This document shows, piece after piece, positions 1-6,935 of a stretch of DNA of 28,719 nucleotides. The DNA lies in the NCBI GenBank assembly GCA_043101835.1, contig JBICHM010000292.1, positions 1 through 28,719 on the forward strand, read 5' to 3'. Both the position numbers and the translations under genes were made by a program. The stretch's first letter is position 1; each line of letters begins with the position of its first letter. The notes beneath the pieces were generated by a model that saw only the letters and a program-made list of their open reading frames with translations, had not been told where the DNA came from and did no database searches. The DNA is from JBICHM01 sp043101835 (GTDB lineage: Bacteria > Planctomycetota > Phycisphaerae > Phycisphaerales > UBA1924).

Positions 1-673
1 GCAGGTCGAGCAGACGGTGACGCCGCCGAAACTCGTCGACCTTGTTGCTCCGCACCGCCATGATGAAGGCGTTGGTGAACGCTTCGCCCGTCGTGTACAG
101 CACGCGCGCCCCGGGGCGGCCTTCAAGGAATCGGGCGGCGATGCCCTGCAGGAGGTGCGTCTTGCCAAGCCCGCACGCGCCATGGATGAACAGCGGGCTC
201 ACGCCCGCCTGCGGCGCATCTTCGATAAGGCGCAGCGCCGCGGTGTGGGCGAGCCGGTTGGCGTCGCCGACGATGAAGTTGTCGAGCCGGTGGCGCAGCG
301 TCGAGAGGCGACGCGCCGACTCGGCCTCCCGCACGCGTGCCGGCGCCGGGCGAACGGGCGCCGGCGCATCGGCGACCGGCGGGGCGAGGGTCTCCTGATC
401 GAACGCCTCCGGCGACGCGCAGAATCGCACGGTCGCGCCGGTGTTCTCGAGCACTTCGCCTGCGGCGCGGCGCATCGTGTCGCCGAACCGCCGGCGCATC
501 CACTCGGCGCTGAAGGCCGACGGGGTCAGCACATCCACATCGCCGGCGCCCTCCGCAACCCGGAAGCGCGCCGCGCTCCCGAGATACTTGTTGAACTGCT
601 CGTCGCCGAGGACCTCTCTGACCCTGGTGATGAACCGTTCCCGGAGCGACGCGCTGGCGGTCGTGGCTGTCAC
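1..673 (-). CDS. dnaA: Chromosomal replication initiator DnaA, N-terminal part (3' end off window)
   Basis: Reading the minus strand from GTG at 673 gives 224 codons before the window edge. Residues 1-85 resemble domain I (LRERFITRVREVLGDEQFNKYL). A short Pro/Ala-rich linker follows at about 90-125. The AAA+ core begins with LDNFIVGDANRLAHTAAL, then a Walker A motif HGACGLGKTHLLQG (about 164-177) and YTTGEAFTNAFI. This is the ATP-dependent protein that melts oriC. The start is GTG preceded by a purine-rich AAGGGAAGAGG; another in-frame GTG lies six codons upstream but has no better site. The Walker A has Ala-Cys where Gly-Val is common, a conservative change. Walker B, the sensor motifs and the DNA-binding domain IV lie outside the window. 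The identity is firm; only the exact start is uncertain. Confidence 0.95.
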   Translation of the reverse strand, partial: MTATTASASLRERFITRVREVLGDEQFNKYLGSAARFRVAEGAGDVDVLTPSAFSAEWMRRRFGDTMRRAAGEVLENTGATVRFCASPEAFDQETLAPPVADAPAPVRPAPARVREAESARRLSTLRHRLDNFIVGDANRLAHTAALRLIEDAPQAGVSPLFIHGACGLGKTHLLQGIAARFLEGRPGARVLYTTGEAFTNAFIMAVRSNKVDEFRRRHRLLDL

Positions 674-1154
674 GGACCCTCTTCCCTTCACTCTGGGCGC
701 CGGCGCCTCATGCGTCCGGCGCCGACAGGCGCGACTGGAGACCGAGTCCGTTCGAACAGCGACCCGCCGCGCCCCCGACGCACGGACAGCCCGACCGCCG
801 GCGGCTCGCCTCCTGCGAGAGGAGACGACCGCCGGGGCCGACGCCGACGCACCGATGGACCCTCCGCGAACGGAGGCCGCCGGCGCTTCCAGCATCGAAT
901 GGGCTGTTGCGGGGAATGCGGCTTTCGTCGCGGCCCCCACGGGTCCGGGCGATCCGTTCCATGACCACCCGGCGACAGGTTAGGAAGTCCTCACGCCGCG
1001 CACAATACGCGCATCGCCAGTTGCGCGCGCCGCGGCGCGCATCGCCCCGGTTTCATCGGACTTTGCGCGCACGAAGAAAACTTCTCCACGCGTCCGCGAC
1101 GCGCGTGCATCAATCGTGGAAATCCGGAGGAAACGCGCCAAGGCGCACACGCCG
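674..1154. other. Gene-free stretch upstream of dnaA; possible oriC/dnaA control region
   Basis: No convincing gene is seen in these 481 bp between dnaA and the acetyltransferase gene. It holds a 12-bp palindrome GGCGCCGGCGCC (696-707) and a perfect 6-bp hairpin CCTCCG-CGAA-CGGAGG (861-876). Two weak, oppositely oriented DnaA-box-like sites are TTCTCCACG (1082-1090, 7 of 9 to TTATCCACA) and CGTGGAAAT (about 1116-1124, 6 of 9). A locally A-rich patch, GAAGAAAACTTC, lies next to the first. An origin is plausible because of the position beside dnaA, but the boxes are too few and too degenerate to call one. Confidence 0.3.
977..1005 (-). promoter_or_regulatory. Candidate dnaA promoter
   Basis: On the minus strand TTGTGC (1005-1000) and TAACCT (982-977) are separated by 17 bp. 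Both hexamers are partial matches to the sigma-70 consensus. Transcription would start near 970 and give a leader of about 300 nt before the dnaA GTG. This is prediction only. Confidence 0.3.
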
Positions 1155-2201
1155 TCAACCGCGGCGCGACACTGCGCGCACGAACGCGATCCGCTCGGCG
1201 AACAGCCGGAACCCGAAGGAGTCGTAGAGCTTGCGCGCCGGCGCGTTCCGCGCGTCCACCGCGCACGCAACCGTCCGATGCTTGCGCGTCGCCAGCGCGC
1301 TGAGCCCCACCCGCAGCAGACGCTGCGCCAACCCCCGACCCCGAATCGACGGCGCCAGTCCGAGGTACACCAGTTCCGTGTTGCCGTGGTCCGGACACGG
1401 GTTCAGCAGCAGCGCGCCGCGCGGGGTGTCGCCGTCGAAGACCAGCCACCACAGGCGAGGATCCCACCGCCCCGTGCTCCGGTGGCTTTCAACCACGTCA
1501 ATCGTGCGACGAAGCCCGTGCAGCTCCGGGCAATCGAGTGTGTCCTCGTACGAGGCCTCCAGGGCCGCCGCGAGCGCATCGTCATCGCCCTGGCGCCACC
1601 GGCGCACCGTCACGCCATCCGGCCATTCCTCCGCAGGGGCCTGGACACCCTCGCCCCAAGGCCGTCGGAGGTACTGCAGCGCACCGATGCGGGTGAACCC
1701 CGCCGCGCCCAGCGCGTTCTCCAGGAGCGGCGTCCCGGTTTCCAGCAGCGCCTGGATCAACTCAGGCCCTTGGCGCGAGCCGCACGCCGAATCAACGAGG
1801 GCGCCCACCTCCGACGTGTCACCCGGCCGCCCCGGAGACGAGCAGAAGAGCATCGCCGTCCGGCCGGCCCCGGGCACGAGGGCGCAGGCGTGGCGAACCC
1901 GGTCGCGATTCGCATCGGTGGAACACCAGAAACAGGAAAGGTCCATCCCCTGGGCCCGTGCCGCCTCGAGAAACCGCCGCCCGGCCCGTGGGGAGGCCTG
2001 CGACGGGGCGCCGACGAGGGCGTCCGCGGCGGCCACCAGATGGCGGGCGGGAACCGGCCCCACCACCCACGGCGTACAAGGGGATGCGGGGTCGCTCCCG
2101 TGCGATGCATCGGGCTGGCTGGGAGTGGGCGTCGCGCGCACGCGCGTGGTCTCCTGCGTCCGGTCGGCCGGCGCGGGACGCCGTTGATCGGGTTCCCGCA
2201 T
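1155..2201 (-). CDS. GNAT-family N-acetyltransferase
   Basis: This 348-residue protein carries a C-terminal GNAT fold. LVYLGLAPSIRGRGLAQRLL (about 283-302) is acetyl-CoA-binding motif A with the R-G-x-G-x-A-type loop. It is followed by VDARNAPARKLYDSFGF, the motif B region typical of acetyltransferases acting on small amines or protein N-termini. The N-terminal half is weakly conserved and may be a second, degenerate GNAT lobe as in MshD-like tandem GNATs, but I cannot show this. The substrate is unknown. The ATG at 2201 has no Shine-Dalgarno sequence. A TAGTCT hexamer ends only 5 nt before it, so the mRNA may be nearly leaderless; a start further downstream is possible. It is transcribed divergently from the exported protein at 2283 and towards dnaA. 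Confidence 0.8.
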   Translation of the reverse strand: MREPDQRRPAPADRTQETTRVRATPTPSQPDASHGSDPASPCTPWVVGPVPARHLVAAADALVGAPSQASPRAGRRFLEAARAQGMDLSCFWCSTDANRDRVRHACALVPGAGRTAMLFCSSPGRPGDTSEVGALVDSACGSRQGPELIQALLETGTPLLENALGAAGFTRIGALQYLRRPWGEGVQAPAEEWPDGVTVRRWRQGDDDALAAALEASYEDTLDCPELHGLRRTIDVVESHRSTGRWDPRLWWLVFDGDTPRGALLLNPCPDHGNTELVYLGLAPSIRGRGLAQRLLRVGLSALATRKHRTVACAVDARNAPARKLYDSFGFRLFAERIAFVRAVSRRG

Positions 2202-2211
2202 CGACTAGACT
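2184..2211 (+). promoter_or_regulatory. Promoter for the exported protein at 2283
   Basis: TTGATC (2184-2189) and TAGACT (2206-2211) lie 16 bp apart on the plus strand, each matching four of six sigma-70 consensus positions. The predicted start near 2218 gives a leader of about 65 nt. The same TAGACTA patch read on the other strand supplies a -10-like TAGTCT for the divergent acetyltransferase gene. Confidence 0.45.
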
Positions 2212-2282
2212 AGGTGACTCGGCCCTTCGCGGGCCATCGCCGCACGAATTCGGCTTCCGGGCCGCTCCCCGAGGGAGTCTCC

Positions 2283-2981
2283 ATGCGATCACGATTCGCC
2301 CGCTTCGCCCGTCTCCGCGTCCCGCCGGTCACCCTGGCCGTCGTCGCGGCCCCGATTCTCGTCGGCGCCCCGATGCCCGGACCCGCTGCGCAGGCGTGGG
2401 CGGCGCCGGAGCCCTCCCTCATCCCGACCCGCTGGCAACTCGACATCACGCCCGGACCGCTGCGCGTGGCCGAGGTGCTCGTCTCCAGCCAGGTTGCCGG
2501 CCCGAACGGCTCGGTCATCACCGTCGAGGAGCCGCGCCGGTTCTTCTACCTGACCTACACGGTCACGAACGCCACCGGACAGGACCTGATGTTCGCGCCC
2601 TCGTTCGAACTGGCGACCGACGCCGGCGAACTCGTCAAGTCCGGGCGAGGCGTCCCCGCCGAGGTCACGCGCGAGGTTCTCAACCGCCTCCGCAACCCCT
2701 TCATGCAGGATCAGATCGGAATCATCGGGAACCTGGGCCAAGGCCCCGAGAACGCCAAGGAAGGGGTCGTGATCTGGCCGGCCGACAACCTCCGCGTCGA
2801 CGAGATCACCATCTTCGCCAGCGGCTTCAGCGGCGAGTCCGAGCGGGTGCGCCGCCCGGACACCGGCGAAGAGGTCGTCCTCCGCAAGGTGCTCATGCTC
2901 CGCCACGAGACCCCCGGCACCATCGCCCGCCAAGGCGACGACCCGCTCGAGCGGGTGCAGCAGCGCTGGATTTTGCGCTGA
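2283..2981 (+). CDS. Exported protein of unknown function
   Basis: I do not recognise this 232-residue protein. The ATG at 2283 is preferred over the upstream in-frame ATG at 2214 because GAGGGAG lies at suitable distance and the product then begins with a signal peptide: Arg-rich n-region, then a hydrophobic stretch PPVTLAVVAAPILVGAP, with probable cleavage after AQAWA near residue 40. The mature part includes FFYLTYTVTNATGQDLMFAPSFEL, alternating hydrophobic residues that suggest a beta-sandwich. No catalytic motif is visible. It precedes rpmA by 105 bp on the same strand, but a shared transcript cannot be judged. Confidence 0.7.
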   Translation: MRSRFARFARLRVPPVTLAVVAAPILVGAPMPGPAAQAWAAPEPSLIPTRWQLDITPGPLRVAEVLVSSQVAGPNGSVITVEEPRRFFYLTYTVTNATGQDLMFAPSFELATDAGELVKSGRGVPAEVTREVLNRLRNPFMQDQIGIIGNLGQGPENAKEGVVIWPADNLRVDEITIFASGFSGESERVRRPDTGEEVVLRKVLMLRHETPGTIARQGDDPLERVQQRWILR

Positions 2982-3086
2982 TCCGTCGCTACCCTTCCCG
3001 GCTCGATTCCGGCGGAGCACGACGCCCCCCGGTCTGTTCTCGTCACACGCGGGCCGCGCGCCCGTCGCCAGCAACGGATCTTCGCC

Positions 3087-3380
3087 ATGGCACATAAGAA
3101 GGGTCAGGGCTCGACCAAGAACGGTCGCGACTCCAATCCCCAGTATCGCGGCATCAAGCTCTACGGCGGCGAGCACGCCATCCCCGGCGCAATCATCATC
3201 CGCCAGTGCGGCACCAAGCATCGCCCCGGCTACATGGTCGGGCGGGGCAAGGATGACACCCTCTTCGCGCTCTGCGAGGGCACGGTCGTGTTCCGTGGCC
3301 GCCATGTGCACGTGAACCCGGCTGACCCTGCGGCTGTCCGCCCCTTCTACCTGCAGGCCGACGGCGCCACCGCCAACTGA
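3087..3380 (+). CDS. rpmA: 50S ribosomal protein L27
   Basis: The 97-residue product starts MAHKKGQGSTKNGRDSN and contains the conserved GTKHRPGYMVGRGKDDTLFAL block. Its unprocessed N-terminal tail reaches the peptidyl-transferase centre in known ribosomes. There is no Firmicute-type N-terminal extension needing cleavage. The C-terminus is about ten residues longer than the usual 85. In most bacteria rplU (L21) lies directly upstream and obgE downstream. Here obgE is in its usual place, but the position of rplU is taken by an unrelated exported-protein gene. The ribosome-binding site is weak (GGAT, 11 nt before the ATG). Confidence 0.97.
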   Translation: MAHKKGQGSTKNGRDSNPQYRGIKLYGGEHAIPGAIIIRQCGTKHRPGYMVGRGKDDTLFALCEGTVVFRGRHVHVNPADPAAVRPFYLQADGATAN

Positions 3381-3410
3381 TCCGGCCCTTGCGCCGATTG
3401 ACGATTGTTC

Positions 3411-3441
3411 ACGCCGCCGGTTCGCTGGCGGCGTCTTTCTT
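3411..3441 (+). terminator. Intrinsic terminator after rpmA
   Basis: ACGCCGCCGG (3411-3420) pairs with CTGGCGGCGT (3425-3434) as a ten-base-pair stem containing one G-U pair. It is closed by a TTCG tetraloop and followed by CTTTCTT. It lies 30 bp after the rpmA stop and 58 bp before the obgE start, so it should end or attenuate transcription between the two genes. Confidence 0.85.
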
Positions 3442-3498
3442 GCGCCCGCGGCGCACCGCCCGCTCGCCCACCAACCCCGAGACCGTCACCCACACGCC

Positions 3499-4626
3499 AT
3501 GTTCGCCGATCACGCGGAGATCTACGTCAAAGCCGGCGACGGCGGACCGGGCTGCATGTCCTTCCGGCGCGAAAAGTACATCCCCAAGGGCGGTCCCGAC
3601 GGCGGCGATGGCGGGGATGGCGGCGACATCGTCGTCGTCGCCGATGACAGCGTGCAGACGCTGCTCGACTTCCGCGGCACGCACCACTGGCGTGCGCGCA
3701 GCGGCGAGCCCGGACGCGGCAAGGACCAGCACGGCGCCAGCGCTGCGCCGCTCGAACTCCATCTGCCCATCGGCACGATGATCTTCGCCCGCCCGGCGCG
3801 CGAGGAACAGGCGCACGACATCGATGCGCTCGAGTTCCTCGACGCTGCGGACGCCGAACGCGAAGCCTGGCCCGACGACGAGGAGCGCCTCGTCGCCGAC
3901 CTCGAGCCCGGGCAACGCGTCGTCATCGCGCAGGGCGGGAAGGGCGGCTTCGGCAACGCACACTTCAAGACCGCCACCAACCAGGCCCCGCGCCAGACGA
4001 CCCCCGGCGGCGACGGCGAGGCGTTCCATCTGCGCCTCGAACTGAAGCTCTTCGCGGATGTCGGGCTCGTCGGGATGCCGAACGCCGGCAAGAGCACTTT
4101 TCTACGCGCGGTCTCCCGCGCGACGCCGAAGGTCGCCGACTACCCCTTCACGACGCTCGCCCCGCACCTGGGCATCGCGGAGCTCGATAGCGCCCGGCGC
4201 ATCGTCGTCGCGGATATCCCGGGGCTGATCGAAGGCGCCAGCAGCGGCGCCGGCCTCGGCCACGAGTTCCTGCGCCACATCGAGCGCACGCGCGTCCTGC
4301 TGCACCTCATCGAGATCGATCCTGCCGACAGCTCCGACCCGGTGGACAACTACCGCGCCATCCGCGCCGAGTTGAACGCCTACTCCCCCGAACTCGCCGC
4401 GAAGCCAGAACTGCTCGTCGTCAGCAAACTCGACCTCGTCGGGGGCGCCGAGGATCGGCGCGAGGCGGTCGAACTCGTGCGCGAACAGCTCGGCGTCGGC
4501 GATGCCACACCGATCTTCGGCCTCAGCAGCGCCGATGGCGACGGCGTGCGCCCGATTCTGGAAGCCTGCTGGGATCTCGTCGGCGAGCGCCGCCCGGGCT
4601 GGTCCGGCGTCGAATCGCAGCACTAA
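3499..4626 (+). CDS. obgE: Obg-family GTPase (CgtA/ObgE)
   Basis: This 375-residue GTPase acts in large-subunit ribosome assembly and stress control. The glycine-rich Obg fold occupies 1-180 (AGDGGPGCMSFRREKYIPKGGPDGGDGGDGG). The G domain follows: P-loop GMPNAGKST (192-200), switch DYPFTTL (214-220), G3 DIPGLIEGAS (239-248), and SSADGDG as G5. Two features are unusual. An acidic insertion of roughly 20-25 residues (about 98-131) sits in the Obg fold where the family has a short turn. The G4 motif reads SKLD (309-312) instead of NKxD. There is no C-terminal OCT-type extension. No clear Shine-Dalgarno precedes the ATG. The stop codon overlaps the stop of convergent rarD. Confidence 0.95.
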   Translation: MFADHAEIYVKAGDGGPGCMSFRREKYIPKGGPDGGDGGDGGDIVVVADDSVQTLLDFRGTHHWRARSGEPGRGKDQHGASAAPLELHLPIGTMIFARPAREEQAHDIDALEFLDAADAEREAWPDDEERLVADLEPGQRVVIAQGGKGGFGNAHFKTATNQAPRQTTPGGDGEAFHLRLELKLFADVGLVGMPNAGKSTFLRAVSRATPKVADYPFTTLAPHLGIAELDSARRIVVADIPGLIEGASSGAGLGHEFLRHIERTRVLLHLIEIDPADSSDPVDNYRAIRAELNAYSPELAAKPELLVVSKLDLVGGAEDRREAVELVREQLGVGDATPIFGLSSADGDGVRPILEACWDLVGERRPGWSGVESQH

Positions 4627-5603
4627 AGGTCGTGCAGCAACTCCTCTTCGCTCCGACCACGCCGGCGGCGTGCCTGGGCAAGCGTGTCGGCCATGTAGAG
4701 CGCGATGGCCACCCAGATCAGCGCGAAACTGGCCAGCTGCGGCCGGCCGAACGCCTCCTGGTAAACCAGCACCGCCAGGAGCAGCTGCCCCGTCGGCGCG
4801 AGGTACTGCAGCAGTCCCATCGTCGCCAGCGGCAGGCGGTGGGCCGCGGTTGTGAAGCAGAGCAGCGGCACGATTGTCACCGGTCCGGCCAGTGTCAGAA
4901 GCAGCGAGAGGCGCGGCCCCGCGGAGATGAATGACGCATCTCCGGCGACCAACAGGTAGGCGAGATACCCGAGCGCCAGCGGCAACAGCAGCGTGACCTC
5001 GCAGAAGAGCCCGGGGATGGGCTTCACCGTCGCCGTCTTGCGCACCAGTCCGTAGAACCCGAAGGCCAGTGGCAGCGCCAGCGCGATCCAAGGCAGTTCG
5101 CCGAGCGCCCACACGCGCACGCCGACGCCGGCCGCCGCGAGCGCGATCGCCAGCCACTGCAGTCGCGACGGCCGCTCGGAGAGGAATATCGCGCCGAGTG
5201 CGACACTCACGAGGGGGTTGATGAAGAACCCAAGGCTCGCCTCGCTCACCCGGTTGGTGAGGACCGCGTAGATGTACACGAACCAGTTCACGCCGATCAG
5301 CCCTGTGCTGATCAGGATGAGGCGCATCTGCCGGCGCACTCGGAACACCGCGATGACCTCCCCGAATCGGCGACGCCACAGCAGCACCAGCGCAAGGACG
5401 GGCGCCGCCCAGATCACTCGGTGGGCCAGCACCTCAACCGAGTTGGCGCTCGCAACCGCCTTGAAGTAGATCGGAAAGAGGCCCCACCAGAGGTAGCCCG
5501 CGACGCCGTAGGCATACCCGGCGCGCACCGAACCGTGCGCAGGCGGCGCTGCGCCCGCGTCGGGCAGCCGTTCGGGGGTGATCTCAGCCGTGCTGGTCGA
5601 CAC
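4623..5603 (-). CDS. rarD: RarD-type EamA transporter
   Basis: The predicted product of 326 residues is an inner-membrane permease of the drug/metabolite transporter superfamily. It opens with YGVAGYLWWGLFPIYFKAV, characteristic of RarD proteins, followed by about ten hydrophobic segments including TGLIGVNWFVYIYAV and LGFFINPLVSVALGAIFL. The substrate is unknown; the family name comes from an old chloramphenicol-sensitivity phenotype. I chose GTG at 5603 because GAAAGG lies about 9-12 nt upstream. The open frame continues to a TTG at 5681, but that extension is Arg/Pro-rich and overlaps sequence next to a terminator. It is convergent with obgE, sharing 4 bp. Confidence 0.88.
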   Translation of the reverse strand: MSTSTAEITPERLPDAGAAPPAHGSVRAGYAYGVAGYLWWGLFPIYFKAVASANSVEVLAHRVIWAAPVLALVLLWRRRFGEVIAVFRVRRQMRLILISTGLIGVNWFVYIYAVLTNRVSEASLGFFINPLVSVALGAIFLSERPSRLQWLAIALAAAGVGVRVWALGELPWIALALPLAFGFYGLVRKTATVKPIPGLFCEVTLLLPLALGYLAYLLVAGDASFISAGPRLSLLLTLAGPVTIVPLLCFTTAAHRLPLATMGLLQYLAPTGQLLLAVLVYQEAFGRPQLASFALIWVAIALYMADTLAQARRRRGRSEEELLHDL

Positions 5604-5688
5604 GCGCCGCAACCTTTCGCGAAGGCGGCCCCCACGACGGACCGGCCCCGGGGAGGGGGAGTGGGGAGGGTAGGCCGCCAACGCGCAG

Positions 5689-5726
5689 AAAAGCGGCCCC
5701 CCCGGCCTGTGCGTCGGGGGAGCCGC
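5689..5726 (-). terminator. Intrinsic terminator after the beta-helix gene pair
   Basis: On the minus strand a 12-bp GC-rich stem with one G-U pair (arms 5726-5715 and 5704-5693) is followed directly by CTTTTCT. It starts about 30 bp after the stop of the gene at 5755. The mismatch read on the plus strand becomes a wobble only on the minus strand, and the T run is on the minus strand, so the direction is clear. Confidence 0.8.
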
Positions 5727-5754
5727 CGATGGGCGTCGAGATCTCGGAGGCCGC

Positions 5755-6882
5755 TCAGAAGATCTCGAAGTTCACCCACGGGTTGGTCGTCGTGATCGGG
5801 CTGTAGTTGTTCGAGATGATCGTGCCGTAGACGTTCGTGCCCGTCTGCTGGTAGCCGACGGTGCAGTTGCGCGCGGTGTTGCGGATCATGAAGTCGCCCT
5901 GCGCGGTGATGTAGAACCCGCGGTTGCAGTCGGTGGCGTTGTTGGAGTCGAGGCGGTTGCCCGCGCCCGAGGTGCGAAAGCCGGCGCCGGCGGCGATGCC
6001 GTCGCCGCACCCGGACGCGGTGTTGTTGGTGATCGTCGCCGAGCCGAGGGCGTTGACGCCGTTCTCGTCGCACAGGCGCAGTGTGCAGTTGGTGACGGTC
6101 GAGCCAACACTGACCTGGATGCCGTTGCCCGTGGCGTCGTAGACCGAAACATTCGTGACCGTCACGCCGGTGCTTCCCAGGACGCCATCCCCCCCCGCAG
6201 TGCGCACGGTCGAGTCGCTCAGCGTTGAGCCGACGCCGAGCAGGAAGCCATTGAATGCGACCGATCTGACCATGCAGCCGCGGGCTGCCCCGTGCGCTCC
6301 AAGCCAGATCCCGTTGCCGGCACTTTCGATCACCGCACATGACTCGACCACGCCCTCGTTGACGGCGAGCGCGTAGGAAGAGGAGCTGCCGCCCGCAACA
6401 TCACGAGTCGAGACGCAGCCGCGAATGACGCCCGAGCCGATCCAGATGCCCTGGGCACTGTTGTCGCTCGTGCGGACACTCTCAACGAGGACGCCGTCGG
6501 CGCTGTCGAGCACAATTCCTCCGCTCCACCCTCGGACAGACCCGTTGCGGACGGAGATATTGGTCTGCACGCCACTGTCCTGGATCGCCGTCCCGGTTCC
6601 GCCGATCAGGGCGAACCCGTTCAGATCAATCGACACCTCGCTCGCGGCGACCGTGATGCCGCCGCCCGCCGCGGCGATGTTCTCCGCCAGGTAATACGAT
6701 CCCGGCTGATTGATCGTCAGCGGCAGATCCGCCGCGAAGATCGGCGTCCGCGCCTCGACGACATCCAGCGCCTTCATCGTCGGGCCCGGCGCGCCGGGCG
6801 GATTCAGGTCGCCGGCAAGGGCCGCGGGCGCAAACGCGATGGCGCCGAGGCAGGCGATGGCGCGGAGTCGGTCGATACGCAT
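5755..6882 (-). CDS. Exported right-handed parallel beta-helix repeat protein (copy A)
   Basis: The 375-residue product has a signal peptide (MRIDRLRAIACLGAIAFAPAALA) and then the block GDLNPPGAPGPTMKALDVVE. This is followed by regular 20-25-residue turns rich in Gly, Asn, Val and Thr (SVRNGSVRGWSG, ITNNTASGCGDGI), typical of pectate-lyase-like beta-helices. No polysaccharide lyase catalytic set is evident, so the ligand or substrate is unknown. An outer-surface or periplasmic location is likely. The start is supported by GAGGAG eight bases upstream of the ATG. It is the downstream member of a tandem duplication: from GDL to AENI the two copies match at 43 of 46 positions, and both end SPITTTNPWVNFE plus two residues. 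A terminator follows. Confidence 0.85.
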   Translation of the reverse strand: MRIDRLRAIACLGAIAFAPAALAGDLNPPGAPGPTMKALDVVEARTPIFAADLPLTINQPGSYYLAENIAAAGGGITVAASEVSIDLNGFALIGGTGTAIQDSGVQTNISVRNGSVRGWSGGIVLDSADGVLVESVRTSDNSAQGIWIGSGVIRGCVSTRDVAGGSSSSYALAVNEGVVESCAVIESAGNGIWLGAHGAARGCMVRSVAFNGFLLGVGSTLSDSTVRTAGGDGVLGSTGVTVTNVSVYDATGNGIQVSVGSTVTNCTLRLCDENGVNALGSATITNNTASGCGDGIAAGAGFRTSGAGNRLDSNNATDCNRGFYITAQGDFMIRNTARNCTVGYQQTGTNVYGTIISNNYSPITTTNPWVNFEIF

Positions 6883-6906
6883 GGTCTTGTCTCCTCAGGT
6901 CGTGTG

Positions 6907-6927
6907 CGCCGCGCTCGAAGCGCGGCG
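6907..6927. other. Hairpin between the two beta-helix genes
   Basis: GCCGCGCT-CGA-AGCGCGGC (6908-6926), extendable by one C-G pair, is a perfect inverted repeat in the 53-bp gap between the paralogues. On the minus-strand transcript it has no T run, so it looks more like an mRNA-stabilising or partial-attenuation element than a terminator. Confidence 0.5.
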
Positions 6928-6935
6928 TCGTCGTC

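Noticed and set aside
708..968. 86-codon minus-strand open frame upstream of dnaA
   Set aside because: It has no ribosome-binding site, an Arg/Gly/Ser-rich product and no family likeness. The region is better explained as non-coding.
1135..1149. Terminator after the acetyltransferase gene (GCGCC-TT-GGCGC)
   Set aside because: The loop of two bases is too small and the T run is only three, so it is probably chance in GC-rich DNA.
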